Shown here piece after piece: positions 28,479 through 38,009 of a DNA stretch of 64,000 bases. Under the pieces are notes generated by a model. That model saw only the letters and a list, made by a program, of their open reading frames with translations. It ran no database searches and had not been told where the DNA came from. The DNA lies in assembly GCF_036569345.1 (NCBI RefSeq), contig NZ_DATCQT010000134.1:1-64000 (forward strand). Reading direction: 5' to 3'. Source of the stretch: Clostridium_AD sp036569345 (GTDB lineage Bacteria > Bacillota > Clostridia > Clostridiales > Clostridiaceae). Made by a program: the position numbers and the translations under genes. Numbering within the stretch: the first letter of the stretch is position 1; each line of letters opens with the position of its first letter.

Positions 28479-31400
28479 ATGTTAAAAGAAGATATGATAT
28501 TACAAATATTTAATGAAGGAACCAGTGGTAAAAATCAATCTAAAGGTCAAAGGGTTCTTAGTAATGATTTGGTTTCGTCTGTATGTATTACAAATGAAGA
28601 TAAATTAATATGCATCGAGGGCAATGTAATTTCAGAAAGGCTTTTTAATGAATACCGTACAAAAATTGAAATGGATGCAGAGAGGAGAAGTATTTTTTCA
28701 ACCTTTTGTACCTGCCCTGACTTTGAGACTAATGAGTTTAAAAAAGAAAATTATTGTTGTAAACATTTAGTAGCCACCTTTTATAAAGCATTGGAAGATC
28801 TTTCTAATCACCCTCTCTTAAAAGAGGAAGATGTGGTAGACATTAGTGTATTTAAAAACAATACAAATGTATTATCTATGCTTTTAGGTGATGAAAAACA
28901 TAAAGATGAAACTAAAATAGAGGTGTATATAAATAAAAATCAGTGGACGAGTGACCTCACTGCGGAGTTTAAAATAGGGTTAAGTTCTATGAACTCAAGT
29001 AATCTTTACGTTTTAAAGGATATTAATCACTTTTTATTAGGGTATTATAATAACATTCCTATAAACTATAGTAAAAATTTTACTTTTAATGCTGAAACTC
29101 AAAAATTAACCACAAGGGATAAAAGGCTTATTGATTTTATTGAAATGTTAAAAACTATGGAGGGATCCCTAAGGCACATTAGCAAAAGTGAAGGAAAGTA
29201 TGTAGATGGGAAAAATATAAAAATTCCTAAATATTTAACTAGAGAATTTTTTGATATTATAACAAAGCATAGGGTATATTTAAATGAAGGATTTTTTTAT
29301 AGACCTTGTGATACAGAAATTTTATATGAGTCTCCGCCACTAGATTTTGATTTGAAAATAATAAAGGATAAGTATGTGCTTAAATCTTCAAGTGGAATGC
29401 CAGTATCTTTAGGTTCTAAGAATGATGTTTTCTTATATGGTAGCACTATATATCTTCCGAACTATGAGTTTTGTTATAAGATAAGTCCTTACCTTCAAGT
29501 TTTTAATGAGGCAAAGGTTGTAACTATGACAAATCTTGAGGAAGAAAATATATTAAGACGACTGATTCCAGACCTTAATTTTTTATCACCCAGTGTTGTT
29601 TTATCTAAGGCAATAAAAGATAAAATATTAATGGCAAAAAGCCACTTTAATTTTTACTTTAATCAGGAAGGAAAAGAAATTACTTTAACACTCAAGGTTA
29701 AGTATGGAACTTTTGAATTTAATATTTTTGAGGATTGCTTTGAAAAAATAATATATAGGAATTCAAAAAAAGAAACCCAGGTTGTGTCAATTGTAAAAAA
29801 CTTAGGGTTTGAGCAAATAAAGAATAAGTTTTATTTTCTAAAAGGAGAAGAATATATTTTTAAATTTTTCAAAAGTGATATAGAAAGGCTCCAAGAAATA
29901 GGAGAAGTATATTACTCTGAGAACTTCAAAGGCTTAAAATCTTTGGGGACGAAGGGTATAAGCGGAGATATTAAAAGTGGAAAATATAATTATTTCGAAA
30001 TGGACTTTAAAATAGGAGATATTCAGCCCCTAGAAACTAACAATATATTAAGGGCATTTAGAAATAGTCTTAAATATTATAAGCTTAAAAATGGTGAGTA
30101 TCTTGATTTGGAAGAATTAGAGCTTAACAAATTCTTAAAACTTTTAGATGTGATGGCGATAACTTGTGGTGACAATAATCATATTAAAATACCTAAAAAT
30201 AAAGGTGTTTTCTTAGATAGTTATTTAGAAGATAATAAGATTAGATATATAAAAGGGAAAAAAGAACTAAAAGAAGTAAAAGATAAAATTAAGAATATTG
30301 AGAGATTAAACTTCAAAGAGCCAGATGGTTTATTAGGTAAATTAAGAGAGTATCAAAAAATCGGATATAATTGGTTCAAAACCTTAGATTATTTAGGGTT
30401 CGGTGGGATTTTAGGAGATGAAATGGGCCTAGGTAAAACAATTCAAGCTATCACTTTTATATTATCAAGTAAGGGAAGTAAGACTTTAATTGTAGCACCT
30501 ACATCCCTGATTTATAATTGGATTAGTGAGTTTGAAAAGTTTGCACCTAGGTTAAAAGTAGCTGCAGTTAGTGGACCACAGGAAGTTAGGAATGAAATAA
30601 TAAAGAATATAGAAAATTATGATGTCTTTATTACTACATATAACCTATTAAAGAGGGATTTAGAAAGCTATAGTGGAATAGAGTTTAATCATTGTATATT
30701 AGATGAAGCCCAAAACATTAAAAATCCAAACTCTCAAAATGCAACAGCTGTGAAGGAAATAAAGGCAGATACAAAATTTGCACTAACAGGAACTCCAGTA
30801 GAAAATTCCCTTATGGATTTATGGTCTATATTTGATTTTATAATGCCCGGATACTTATATGATGAAAAGATATTTAGTGTAAGATATCATAAGAAACTTA
30901 AGACAAGTCCGGAAATATTAGAAGATTTAAATAGACTTATAAAACCTTTTATTCTCAGGCGAAGAAAAAAAGACGTTTTAAAGGAATTACCTGATAAAAT
31001 AGAAAAAACATTAATGGTTAGTTTAGATGATGAGCAAAAAAAAGTCTATAAGATATATGCAAATCATGCAATGGAACTTATTAAAAACAAGGTACAAAAC
31101 GATGAGTTTAAAAATAGTAAGATAGAAATTCTAGCATATATAACAAAGCTAAGACAGCTATGCTTAGACCCCACAGTACTCATGAATGATTATAGTGGTG
31201 GAAGTGCAAAAATAGAAGCTTTAGTTGAATATCTTCATAAAAGTATAGATGAGCAGCATAGAGTACTTGTTTTTTCTCAATTCACATCTGTTCTTAAGAA
31301 TATACAAAAGAGACTTAAAGAGGAGGCAATATCTTTTAGTTACTTGGATGGTGCAGTGCCTGCAGAGAAGAGAATGAGTTTGGTAAAAGCATTTAATGAT

Positions 31401-31730
31401 GGTGGAAATTCTGTATTTTTAATAAGCTTAAAGGCTGGAGGAACAGGACTTAATTTAACTGCTGCAGATGTAGTAATTCACTTTGATCCTTGGTGGAATC
31501 CGGCTGTTGAAGAGCAAGCAACTGATAGGGCTCATAGAATTGGCCAAAAAAATGTGGTGAGTGTAATAAAAATTATAGCAAAGGGGACTATTGAGGAAAA
31601 AATTCTGTTACTTCAAGAAGAGAAAAAAAAGCTAATATCAGAGCTTATGGGAGACGAATTATCTAGTGGTGAAGGTTTTGCTGCAATGAGCGAGACAGAG
31701 ATATTTGGGTTGTTTGAAATGAAGGAATAA
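28479..31730 (+). CDS. SWIM zinc-finger SNF2-type DNA helicase/ATPase
   Basis: The protein has 1083 residues. An N-terminal SWIM finger CxC...CxH is seen as Cys77, Cys79, Cys94 and His96. A clostridial middle region (about 130-600) leads to the SNF2 motor, with GDEMGLGKT (Walker A, 646-654), DEAQ (742-745), TGTPVENS and DRAHRIGQ (motif VI). It would translocate on double-stranded DNA or remodel protein-DNA complexes; the partner is unknown. It is of the bacterial SNF2 group that often stands alone, and not of a defence-island type here. AGGGAG precedes the ATG. Confidence 0.92.
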   Translation: MLKEDMILQIFNEGTSGKNQSKGQRVLSNDLVSSVCITNEDKLICIEGNVISERLFNEYRTKIEMDAERRSIFSTFCTCPDFETNEFKKENYCCKHLVATFYKALEDLSNHPLLKEEDVVDISVFKNNTNVLSMLLGDEKHKDETKIEVYINKNQWTSDLTAEFKIGLSSMNSSNLYVLKDINHFLLGYYNNIPINYSKNFTFNAETQKLTTRDKRLIDFIEMLKTMEGSLRHISKSEGKYVDGKNIKIPKYLTREFFDIITKHRVYLNEGFFYRPCDTEILYESPPLDFDLKIIKDKYVLKSSSGMPVSLGSKNDVFLYGSTIYLPNYEFCYKISPYLQVFNEAKVVTMTNLEEENILRRLIPDLNFLSPSVVLSKAIKDKILMAKSHFNFYFNQEGKEITLTLKVKYGTFEFNIFEDCFEKIIYRNSKKETQVVSIVKNLGFEQIKNKFYFLKGEEYIFKFFKSDIERLQEIGEVYYSENFKGLKSLGTKGISGDIKSGKYNYFEMDFKIGDIQPLETNNILRAFRNSLKYYKLKNGEYLDLEELELNKFLKLLDVMAITCGDNNHIKIPKNKGVFLDSYLEDNKIRYIKGKKELKEVKDKIKNIERLNFKEPDGLLGKLREYQKIGYNWFKTLDYLGFGGILGDEMGLGKTIQAITFILSSKGSKTLIVAPTSLIYNWISEFEKFAPRLKVAAVSGPQEVRNEIIKNIENYDVFITTYNLLKRDLESYSGIEFNHCILDEAQNIKNPNSQNATAVKEIKADTKFALTGTPVENSLMDLWSIFDFIMPGYLYDEKIFSVRYHKKLKTSPEILEDLNRLIKPFILRRRKKDVLKELPDKIEKTLMVSLDDEQKKVYKIYANHAMELIKNKVQNDEFKNSKIEILAYITKLRQLCLDPTVLMNDYSGGSAKIEALVEYLHKSIDEQHRVLVFSQFTSVLKNIQKRLKEEAISFSYLDGAVPAEKRMSLVKAFNDGGNSVFLISLKAGGTGLNLTAADVVIHFDPWWNPAVEEQATDRAHRIGQKNVVSVIKIIAKGTIEEKILLLQEEKKKLISELMGDELSSGEGFAAMSETEIFGLFEMKE

Positions 31731-31760
31731 TTCATATATAATCTTGCATAATGTTATTAG

Positions 31761-31805
31761 GTATAATGCAATTAAGTATAATGCAATTAAGTATAATGCA
31801 ATTAA
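31761..31805 (+). repeat. Three tandem copies of a 15-base unit
   Basis: GTATAATGCAATTAA is repeated exactly three times (31761-31775, 31776-31790, 31791-31805), then GTAATGC begins a broken copy. Each unit contains TATAAT, so it multiplies a -10-like box in front of the gene at 31836. Copy number could vary by slippage and tune expression. Confidence 0.85.
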
Positions 31806-31835
31806 GTAATGCTCACAATAAACTGAGGTGAGATT

Positions 31836-32282
31836 ATGGATACAAACAATGATATAAAAGAAATGAACAAATTTTTAAAAGGAATACACATGGGAGGTTC
31901 TACCTTTAAAGATTATCTTCATAAAACTAAAGACCCAGAGCTTAAAGATGTGTTGGTTCAAATTATAGAATCATTTAAAACACATGAAGAGGCAATTACG
32001 AATAGAATTGAGGAACTTTCCGGAAATGCCGCTGATACCCTTGGGGTAATGGGTACAATGGCGAATTTTCTTGAAAAGATTAAACTTGCACCTGTAAATA
32101 CTGATGCAGAAGTATGCGAGCATGCAATTGCTGCTATGGAGATGGGAATAAAGCAAGGCAAAAAGTTTATTGAGGAGAACAAGAGCTTGGATGCTAGTCT
32201 TATGAGTGAAGTAGAAGGTGTTGTAGCTGATTATGACAATCATTTAAGAAAAATTCAAGAATCAATGCTAATATGTAAATAA
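31836..32282 (+). CDS. DUF2383-like four-helix-bundle (ferritin-like) protein
   Basis: The protein has 148 residues and is mostly helical, with regular Glu/His/Lys spacing (KTHEEAITNRIEEL, CEHAIAAMEMGI, DYDNHLRKIQ), which fits the ferritin-like DUF2383 family of clostridial and proteobacterial stress or sporulation proteins. The family's function is unclear; a metal site is not certain. GAGGTGAG is the ribosome binding site, and the tandem TATAAT repeats lie just upstream. It converges with a TPR gene across a shared terminator. Confidence 0.6.
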   Translation: MDTNNDIKEMNKFLKGIHMGGSTFKDYLHKTKDPELKDVLVQIIESFKTHEEAITNRIEELSGNAADTLGVMGTMANFLEKIKLAPVNTDAEVCEHAIAAMEMGIKQGKKFIEENKSLDASLMSEVEGVVADYDNHLRKIQESMLICK

Positions 32283-32317
32283 TAAATGCTCCCACAAAAC
32301 ATGTGGGAGCATTTATT
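32281..32317. terminator. Bidirectional terminator
   Basis: A 16-pair stem with core GCTCCCACA/TGTGGGAGC between two converging genes, flanked by A- and T-rich ends on both strands. Confidence 0.88.
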
Positions 32318-33023
32318 ATTTAATACTTATAAACATACTTTTAAGTGTACTATAGTGACATTTGTACCATTCATTTTTAGGGTCTATTTTATATGCTATT
32401 TCTGCAAATTTTAAGGCGTTTATGTTATTTCCATTTGCCATATATACTTCAGAGGTTCCAAAATAGGCGTTGCTTTTTTTGTTATCCACTTCAATGGCTT
32501 TATTATATATTTCAATAGACTCTTTGTTTTTGTGTAATGACAATAGTGCACTTGCTTTACCACATAATGCATCGTATAAATTAGGACTTAGTTTAAGGCA
32601 AAAATCAAAACATTCTAAAGCTCTCTTAAAATCATTTAGAATAGCGAAAAATTCCGCTTTTTTAAAATATATGTTTGCATTTCCTGTGTCACTCTCAAGA
32701 AGTTTTTCGCAGTAGTAAATGCATTTATCAAAGTCACCAGTTAGATCATGTATATTAACTAACATCCAGTAAGCTTTTGGGTCATCTGGTACTAAACTTA
32801 GATATTTTCTTATACATTTTTCTGCCTCATACATTTCGTATAGTTCTATATAAGCTTGAGCTTTTATAAAATAAACTTCGACACATTCACTATTAAGTAA
32901 AATTGCTTTATTAAAATTCTTAAATGCTTTTTCAATCTCTCCATCATTGAAAAGTCCTTTGCCTTTTTCTATATATTCTTTTATTAGGGTTTCATCTGTT
33001 ATTAATTTATTAATATTTTTCAT
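32316..33023 (-). CDS. Tetratricopeptide repeat protein
   Basis: The protein has 235 residues, about six TPR units (for example KAFKNFNKAILLNSECVEVYFIKAQ, starting near residue 33), and no signal or membrane segment. It is probably a cytoplasmic adaptor; no enzyme domain is visible. AAGGGGAA precedes the ATG. Its stop codon touches the terminator shared with the DUF2383-like gene. The partner protein cannot be predicted. Confidence 0.85.
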   Translation of the reverse strand: MKNINKLITDETLIKEYIEKGKGLFNDGEIEKAFKNFNKAILLNSECVEVYFIKAQAYIELYEMYEAEKCIRKYLSLVPDDPKAYWMLVNIHDLTGDFDKCIYYCEKLLESDTGNANIYFKKAEFFAILNDFKRALECFDFCLKLSPNLYDALCGKASALLSLHKNKESIEIYNKAIEVDNKKSNAYFGTSEVYMANGNNINALKFAEIAYKIDPKNEWYKCHYSTLKSMFISIK

Positions 33024-33100
33024 TTAAGTTCCCCTTCCACATACAATCATACATTAGAATTATTGACATAAAATAAAACAGTATACATGTGGTAACTAAT

Positions 33101-33146
33101 AAAAAATCAGCTAATCCATTAGAAGTTAATGGGTAGCTGATTTTTT
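33101..33146 (-). terminator. Terminator of the Old Yellow Enzyme gene
   Basis: AAAAAATCAGCTA pairs with TAGCTGATTTTTT around an inner hairpin CATTAGAAGTTAATG. It follows the minus-strand gene at 33153. It is almost identical to the plus-strand terminator at 35197-35243 (two differences). Confidence 0.85.
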
Positions 33147-33152
33147 ATTTCA

Positions 33153-34196
33153 TTAAAATCCGTTTTTGCTCACAATATTGCTTCGCTTATATTGTATAGG
33201 CCATTCTATAGTTTCTTCTAATTGGCTAGCTGCGCCAAATACCCAATAAGGATTTCTTAAAAGTTCTCTTCCTAAATATACCAAATCGGATCTATTATTG
33301 CTTAATATTTCTTCTGCCATCAAAGGTGAAGTGATAAGGCCGCCGGCTATAGTTTTTATATTACATTGTTTTTTTATTATTTCAGAATAACAAATTTGAT
33401 ATCCTGGATAGGTAGATATCCTTGCAGGAACAGTTCCACCAGAACTAACATTTACTAGATCTATACCAATATCTTTTATGAGATTTATAAGTGAAGCAGT
33501 TTCCTCTGCACTGTTTCCACCCTCTGCGTAGTCTTCTGCAGATACTCTTAATTGTAATGGTTTAGTTTCAGGCCAAACTGTTTTTACAGCCTGTATAATT
33601 TCCCTTAAGAATCTTACCCTGTTCTCCTTTGTACCTCCGTATTCATCTTTTCTTTTATTGGTTAATGGTGATAAAAATTGACCTATTAAATACCCGTGGG
33701 CGCCATGTAATTCTAATAAATCAAAACCGGCAGTTAATGCTCTTTTAGCTGCAGATTTAAATAAATCTATAGTATTAGTAATATCTTCTTTTGTCATTTC
33801 ATTTGGCAACCTATAATGTTCATTAAAAGCTATAGGGCTTGGGGCAATAATTGGATAGGAAAGGGTCTCTGATTTTCTTCCCGCATGATTAATTTGAATG
33901 CCTATTTTTGCTCCATATTTATGACATTCATCCACTATATTTGCTAGATTTTTAATATGTTCATCAGACCATATGCCTAAATCGTTATCGGTTATACGAC
34001 CACCAGGCTGAATTCCCGTTGATTCTATAATAATAAGACCAACTCCACCAATAGCCCTAGTTGAATAATGTATAAAGTGCCAATTATTTGCCAAACCATC
34101 TTGATCATTACAAGAATCCATGCACATTGGAGCCATGACTATTCTATTTCTTAAATACATGTCTTTTATTTTCAAATTGCTAAATAATTTTGAAAT
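33153..34196 (-). CDS. Old Yellow Enzyme, YqjM-like ene-reductase, with apparent ATT start
   Basis: The protein has about 347 residues and is an FMN-dependent NAD(P)H ene-reductase. Landmarks match Bacillus YqjM: IKDMYLRNRIVMAPMCM, GIWSDEHI, HAGRKSE, ELHGAHGYL with both active-site His, DEYGG and YLGRELLR. The usual tyrosine two residues after the PMCM cysteine is Asp here, which may alter substrate choice. Beginning at TTG (34175) the protein lacks the normal KLFxxL lead-in. Extending seven codons to ATT at 34196 restores SKLFSNLKIKDM, and AGAGGCG (34204-34210) is seven bases before it. An in-frame stop lies just upstream. So AUU is the probable start. Confidence 0.85.
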   Translation of the reverse strand: MSKLFSNLKIKDMYLRNRIVMAPMCMDSCNDQDGLANNWHFIHYSTRAIGGVGLIIIESTGIQPGGRITDNDLGIWSDEHIKNLANIVDECHKYGAKIGIQINHAGRKSETLSYPIIAPSPIAFNEHYRLPNEMTKEDITNTIDLFKSAAKRALTAGFDLLELHGAHGYLIGQFLSPLTNKRKDEYGGTKENRVRFLREIIQAVKTVWPETKPLQLRVSAEDYAEGGNSAEETASLINLIKDIGIDLVNVSSGGTVPARISTYPGYQICYSEIIKKQCNIKTIAGGLITSPLMAEEILSNNRSDLVYLGRELLRNPYWVFGAASQLEETIEWPIQYKRSNIVSKNGF

Positions 34197-34463
34197 TTAT
34201 AATCGCCTCTTTTCTTAAGTAGTCTGGATATATTAGTTGTAGAAAAATTAAATCTTGGTAACATAGCTTTTAATTATTAATAGTTAAGTATATCATTATT
34301 AAAAAGATAGTAAAGTATGCACTTAGAGTTTCTAATATTGGTTCCAGTTTTAAGAATAATGTTAAAATATATGTTTTTATATATAAATTTACCGATAAAC
34401 TTAAACTTATCTATTTTGTTCATTTTGTAATTACAAAAAACAACAAAATTGTAATATTACATC

Positions 34464-34493
34464 TTGTTATATTTTTATCACGTGTGCTATACT
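34464..34493 (+). promoter_or_regulatory. Promoter of the lipoprotein gene
   Basis: TTGTTA (34464-34469) and TATACT (34488-34493) are 18 bases apart, and TG(C) just before the -10 makes it an extended -10 promoter. The rest of the 358-base gap after the Old Yellow Enzyme gene shows nothing else. Confidence 0.6.
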
Positions 34494-34554
34494 AAACCTG
34501 TTAATCAAGATGTAAAGCAATACAATATTAATAAAAATAAATGGGGGTATTCAA

Positions 34555-35154
34555 ATGAAATTTAAAGCAATAATGTTAACACTAGCACTAGGAGCTACTT
34601 TATTAGTAGGATGTGGTTCTAAAGCAGCTGCACCAGCAACAACTACACCAGCACCAGCGGCAACTACACCAGCACCAGCAGCAACAACCACACCAGCACC
34701 AGCTGCAACAAATCCACCAGTAAAAGCTGATGTTGTGACAACAGCTTCAATAGTAGGCACCGAAGCTGCTTTCCAAAAAGCAGTAAGTAAAGATGGATCT
34801 TGGATTATAGCAACAGTACAAGATTTAACTATTAGTAAAGAAATTGTTTTAGAAGGCGCATTTAAAAACGAAGCTAAAGCTACTGCACGTACAATCGCTC
34901 TTTATGCTCAAGACGCTGCAGGAAAAAAATCAGCTTCATATACTGTAACAGCACCAAAATTAACAGTTAAGAGTGAAAATACTACAATCAAAGGTGGAAC
35001 ATTTAAAGGTGATGTATATGTTGACGCTAAAGGATTTACAATAGTAGATGGTAAAGTAGAAGGTAATGTTACTTTTGCTACAGAAGCACTTAAATCTGCA
35101 TTTAAACTAGGGGCCGGTGGATCTATAACTGGGACTACTGCAGTAGTAAAATAA
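34555..35154 (+). CDS. Lipoprotein with Pro/Ala/Thr-rich linker and beta-strand-rich C-terminus
   Basis: The protein has 199 residues. A lipobox LLVGC (Cys20) ends the signal peptide, so it should be lipid-anchored outside the membrane. Residues about 24-58 are a low-complexity linker of repeated (A)PA(A)TTT units, a flexible wall-spanning stalk. The rest has short strand repeats (TIKGGTFKGDVYVDAKGFTI), suggesting a small beta-solenoid. I do not recognise a named family. Strong GGGGG-type ribosome binding site and an extended -10 promoter. The linker-coding DNA is repetitive and could vary in length. Confidence 0.8.
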   Translation: MKFKAIMLTLALGATLLVGCGSKAAAPATTTPAPAATTPAPAATTTPAPAATNPPVKADVVTTASIVGTEAAFQKAVSKDGSWIIATVQDLTISKEIVLEGAFKNEAKATARTIALYAQDAAGKKSASYTVTAPKLTVKSENTTIKGGTFKGDVYVDAKGFTIVDGKVEGNVTFATEALKSAFKLGAGGSITGTTAVVK

Positions 35155-35196
35155 TAACTTAGGTTATCTACTTTTAAAGTAGGTTACTTATAACAT

Positions 35197-35243
35197 AAAA
35201 AATCAGCTAATTCATTAGAAGTTAATGGGTTAGCTGATTTTTT
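35197..35243 (+). terminator. Terminator of the lipoprotein gene
   Basis: AATCAGCTAA pairs with TTAGCTGATT, with an inner hairpin, ending in T6. It is a near-identical copy of 33101-33146 in opposite functional orientation. Confidence 0.85.
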
Positions 35244-35376
35244 AATTGCGGGGAAAATAAATTTTTTTCATATGCACTTTCGCAAAACTCTTTTTATTAT
35301 AATCAATGTCTGATATACTTAGATAGTTTGTATAAACAATCAACAAAAATATTTTAAAATAGAAAGGTAAATAAAA

Positions 35377-36486
35377 ATGATAAAGTTTAAAAAACTAGGA
35401 CTAAGCGATGATATTCTAAGTATGATTAAAATTCAAGGAATAAGTGAGCCAACGGAAATTCAAGAGCAAAGTATTAAATTAATAAAGGATGGCAAAGATG
35501 TTATAGCGGAGGCACAAACAGGAACTGGGAAAACACTTGCGTTTTTATTGCCAATGTTTGATAATATGTCAGCTGATATAAACACCATTCAAGGATTAAT
35601 AGTAACACCTACAAGAGAGCTAGCACTTCAGATAACTCAGGAAGCTAAAAAGATTGCAGGAGTTAAAAATTTGAATATTTTAGCAGCTTACGGTGGTAAA
35701 GATATAGGTGCGCAACTAAAAAAACTAAAAGGAAATATTCATCTTGTTATTGCAACTCCAGGAAGACTATTAGATCATCTTAGCCGTGGTACGGTGAAAC
35801 TTGATAACCTTAAGACATTAGTATTAGATGAGGCAGATCAAATGCTTCTTATGGGATTTAAAAACGATATTGAGGCTATTTTAGAAAAAACATCTAAGAA
35901 GAGGCAAACTTTATGTTTTTCAGCAACCATGAGTTCAGAAGTAAAAAAAATGGCATACAAATATATGAATGATCCTATAGAAGTAATTATTAAAAAACAA
36001 GAAACAACTCTTAAGAATATAAAACAGTTCTTAATAGAAACTACAGATAGAAAAAAACAAGAAGATTTATGTAAGGTAATGGACGAAGGTAATCCCTTTA
36101 TGGCCATTATATTTTGTAGAACTAAAAGAAGAGTTGATGATCTTGAGGTAGCTCTTTATAAAAAGGGATACAATTGTAAAAAGCTACACTCAGATATTAC
36201 ACAATCAAAAAGAGAAAAGATAATGAAAGAGTTTAAACACTGTGATATTCAGTATTTAATTGCCACAGATGTAGCATCCAGAGGGCTAGATATAAATGGA
36301 GTTAGTCATGTTTATAACTACGATATACCTGAAACTGCTGAAGCGTATATACACCGCATTGGGAGAACAGGAAGAGCTGGCGAGGATGGATACACATATT
36401 TATTTGCAGCACCTAAAGATAAATTTCTTTTAGATGCTATAGAAAAGAAAATTAAAGGTAAAATTCCTCGAAAAATTTTAGAGTAA
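35377..36486 (+). CDS. DEAD-box RNA helicase
   Basis: The protein has 369 residues, a minimal two-domain core without a C-terminal extension. Motifs: Q motif FKKLGLSDDIL...EPTEIQEQ, AQTGTGKT (I), PTRELALQ (Ia), DEAD (II), SAT (III), DVASRGLDI (V) and HRIGRTGRAG (VI). It unwinds RNA in ribosome assembly or RNA decay. It is close to CshA/DbpA-type enzymes but shorter at the C-terminus, so RNA target recognition is not evident. Spaced AAAGG precedes the ATG. It converges with the CNNM/CBS gene. Confidence 0.93.
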   Translation: MIKFKKLGLSDDILSMIKIQGISEPTEIQEQSIKLIKDGKDVIAEAQTGTGKTLAFLLPMFDNMSADINTIQGLIVTPTRELALQITQEAKKIAGVKNLNILAAYGGKDIGAQLKKLKGNIHLVIATPGRLLDHLSRGTVKLDNLKTLVLDEADQMLLMGFKNDIEAILEKTSKKRQTLCFSATMSSEVKKMAYKYMNDPIEVIIKKQETTLKNIKQFLIETTDRKKQEDLCKVMDEGNPFMAIIFCRTKRRVDDLEVALYKKGYNCKKLHSDITQSKREKIMKEFKHCDIQYLIATDVASRGLDINGVSHVYNYDIPETAEAYIHRIGRTGRAGEDGYTYLFAAPKDKFLLDAIEKKIKGKIPRKILE

Positions 36487-36489
36487 ATA

Positions 36490-36527
36490 AAAAACTTAAA
36501 CTTGATTAAATCAAGTTTAAGTTTTTT
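36490..36527. terminator. Bidirectional terminator
   Basis: A perfect 16-pair stem AAAACTTAAACTTGAT (36491-36506) with 36510-36525 and three loop bases between converging genes, followed by T-run. Confidence 0.88.
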
Positions 36528-36539
36528 ATTTACATATAT

Positions 36540-37784
36540 TTAAGTTATAATTTTTAGTTTTACTATACGATTTTTACTAGTGTCTAGTATAATGAATTTT
36601 GTATCGTTAAAATTTATTGTCTCACCTGTGGCTGGAAGTCTTCCATGTATTCCTGTAACATAACCACCTATGGAATCAAAATCATCCGACTCAATATTAA
36701 GGCCTATCATTTCATTAACCATGCTTATTTTTGTATCACCATCAACAATGAATTCATCTTCTTTAATAATTTCTATTTTATCAGTATCATCGTCATATTC
36801 ATCGTCTATATCTCCAACTATTTCTTCTACTAAATCTTCGATAGTAACAAGTCCAGCAGTACCACCATATTCATCCAGCAAAATTGCTATTGGTACTCGT
36901 TTTAAACGCATGTCTGCAAATAAATCAACAGTACTTTTAAACTCGTAGCTAAAGTATGGTACACGCATATGTTTCTCTATACTGAATTCTTCTTTTCCAT
37001 CTTCGAAGAAAATTAAATCTTTAATATATAAAACTCCGATAATATTATCAACAGTGTCTTCATATATAGGAAGTCTTGAGAATTGCTCTTCCCTGAAGAT
37101 TTTTATTAGTTCTTCATAAGTTGAGTTTGCATTTGCTACAATCATATCAGTCCTTGGAGTCATAACATCTTTTGCTTGTGAATCTCCAAATTCAAATACA
37201 TTATAAATCATTTGCTTCTCTTCGCCTTCTAAAACCCCTTCCTCATGGCTTACATTAACCATAGTTTTTAACTCTTCTTCAGTAATAAAGGGCCTTTGCT
37301 TTCCGACTTCTCCACCAAATATTTTTATTATAGTATTTGTTATATAAATTAATACCATAGTAATTGGACTTAAAATGAAGGTAATTATACTTAGTGGCCG
37401 AACAAGACTTAAAGAAACTTTTTCGGAATTTTGTGCAGCTAATGATTTTGGTGTTATTTCCGCAAAAATCAATACAAGAATTGTCATTATAGCAGTCGCA
37501 ATACCGACTCCAGAATCACCCCAATAATGTATAGCAAGAGAGGTTCCTAGTGCAGAGGCACCAATATTTGCAACGTTATTTCCTACCAAAATACCGGTTA
37601 AGAGTTTACTTGGGGTTTTAAGTAATTTATTAATTAAGTCAGCACCTTTAATTTCTGAATCTACCATATGTCTTAATCTAATTTTGCTCAAAGTCATTAG
37701 AGAAGTTTCAGAGGCAGAGAAAAAGGCCGAAAATAGTAATAAAATCACTAAAGATATAATTTGCCACGTACCATCGGGGTCCAT
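36540..37784 (-). CDS. Hemolysin-family CNNM/CBS/CorC-HlyC membrane protein
   Basis: The protein has 414 residues. The N-terminal CNNM (DUF21) transmembrane domain (about 1-175) contains SASETSLMTLSK. Two CBS domains (about 190-310) start near DVMTPRTDM and a C-terminal CorC_HlyC domain (about 325-410) carries FDSIGGYV. Members export or sense Mg/Co. The ATG at 37784 is preferred to an upstream in-frame codon at 37862 because GGAGTG lies close before it and MDPDGTWQ fits family starts. No partner gene is adjacent. Confidence 0.85.
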   Translation of the reverse strand: MDPDGTWQIISLVILLLFSAFFSASETSLMTLSKIRLRHMVDSEIKGADLINKLLKTPSKLLTGILVGNNVANIGASALGTSLAIHYWGDSGVGIATAIMTILVLIFAEITPKSLAAQNSEKVSLSLVRPLSIITFILSPITMVLIYITNTIIKIFGGEVGKQRPFITEEELKTMVNVSHEEGVLEGEEKQMIYNVFEFGDSQAKDVMTPRTDMIVANANSTYEELIKIFREEQFSRLPIYEDTVDNIIGVLYIKDLIFFEDGKEEFSIEKHMRVPYFSYEFKSTVDLFADMRLKRVPIAILLDEYGGTAGLVTIEDLVEEIVGDIDDEYDDDTDKIEIIKEDEFIVDGDTKISMVNEMIGLNIESDDFDSIGGYVTGIHGRLPATGETINFNDTKFIILDTSKNRIVKLKIIT

Positions 37785-38009
37785 AATATTTTCACACTCC
37801 TTAAGAATAGAACATACGAAAATTATATCATAAAATGAAAGATAGTTAAATAAATTTATCATTTACGCTTTAAATAACTGTATTTCATTGTATATACTTA
37901 GTTAATATGAAGATGAAACTATAATGAAAAGTAGTATTTAATATGGTATTATATATTGTGTGCATTTTTTTAAAATGGTACTCTAATACAGTGAAGAAGG
38001 AGTTAATTT

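Noticed and set aside
31761..31805. Tandem repeats considered as CRISPR
   Set aside because: Units are contiguous with no spacers and no cas genes are present. The same holds for 41902-41937.
34551..34760. 69-codon minus-strand Ala/Gly/Val-rich frame
   Set aside because: It is the mirror image of the Pro/Ala/Thr linker of the lipoprotein gene.
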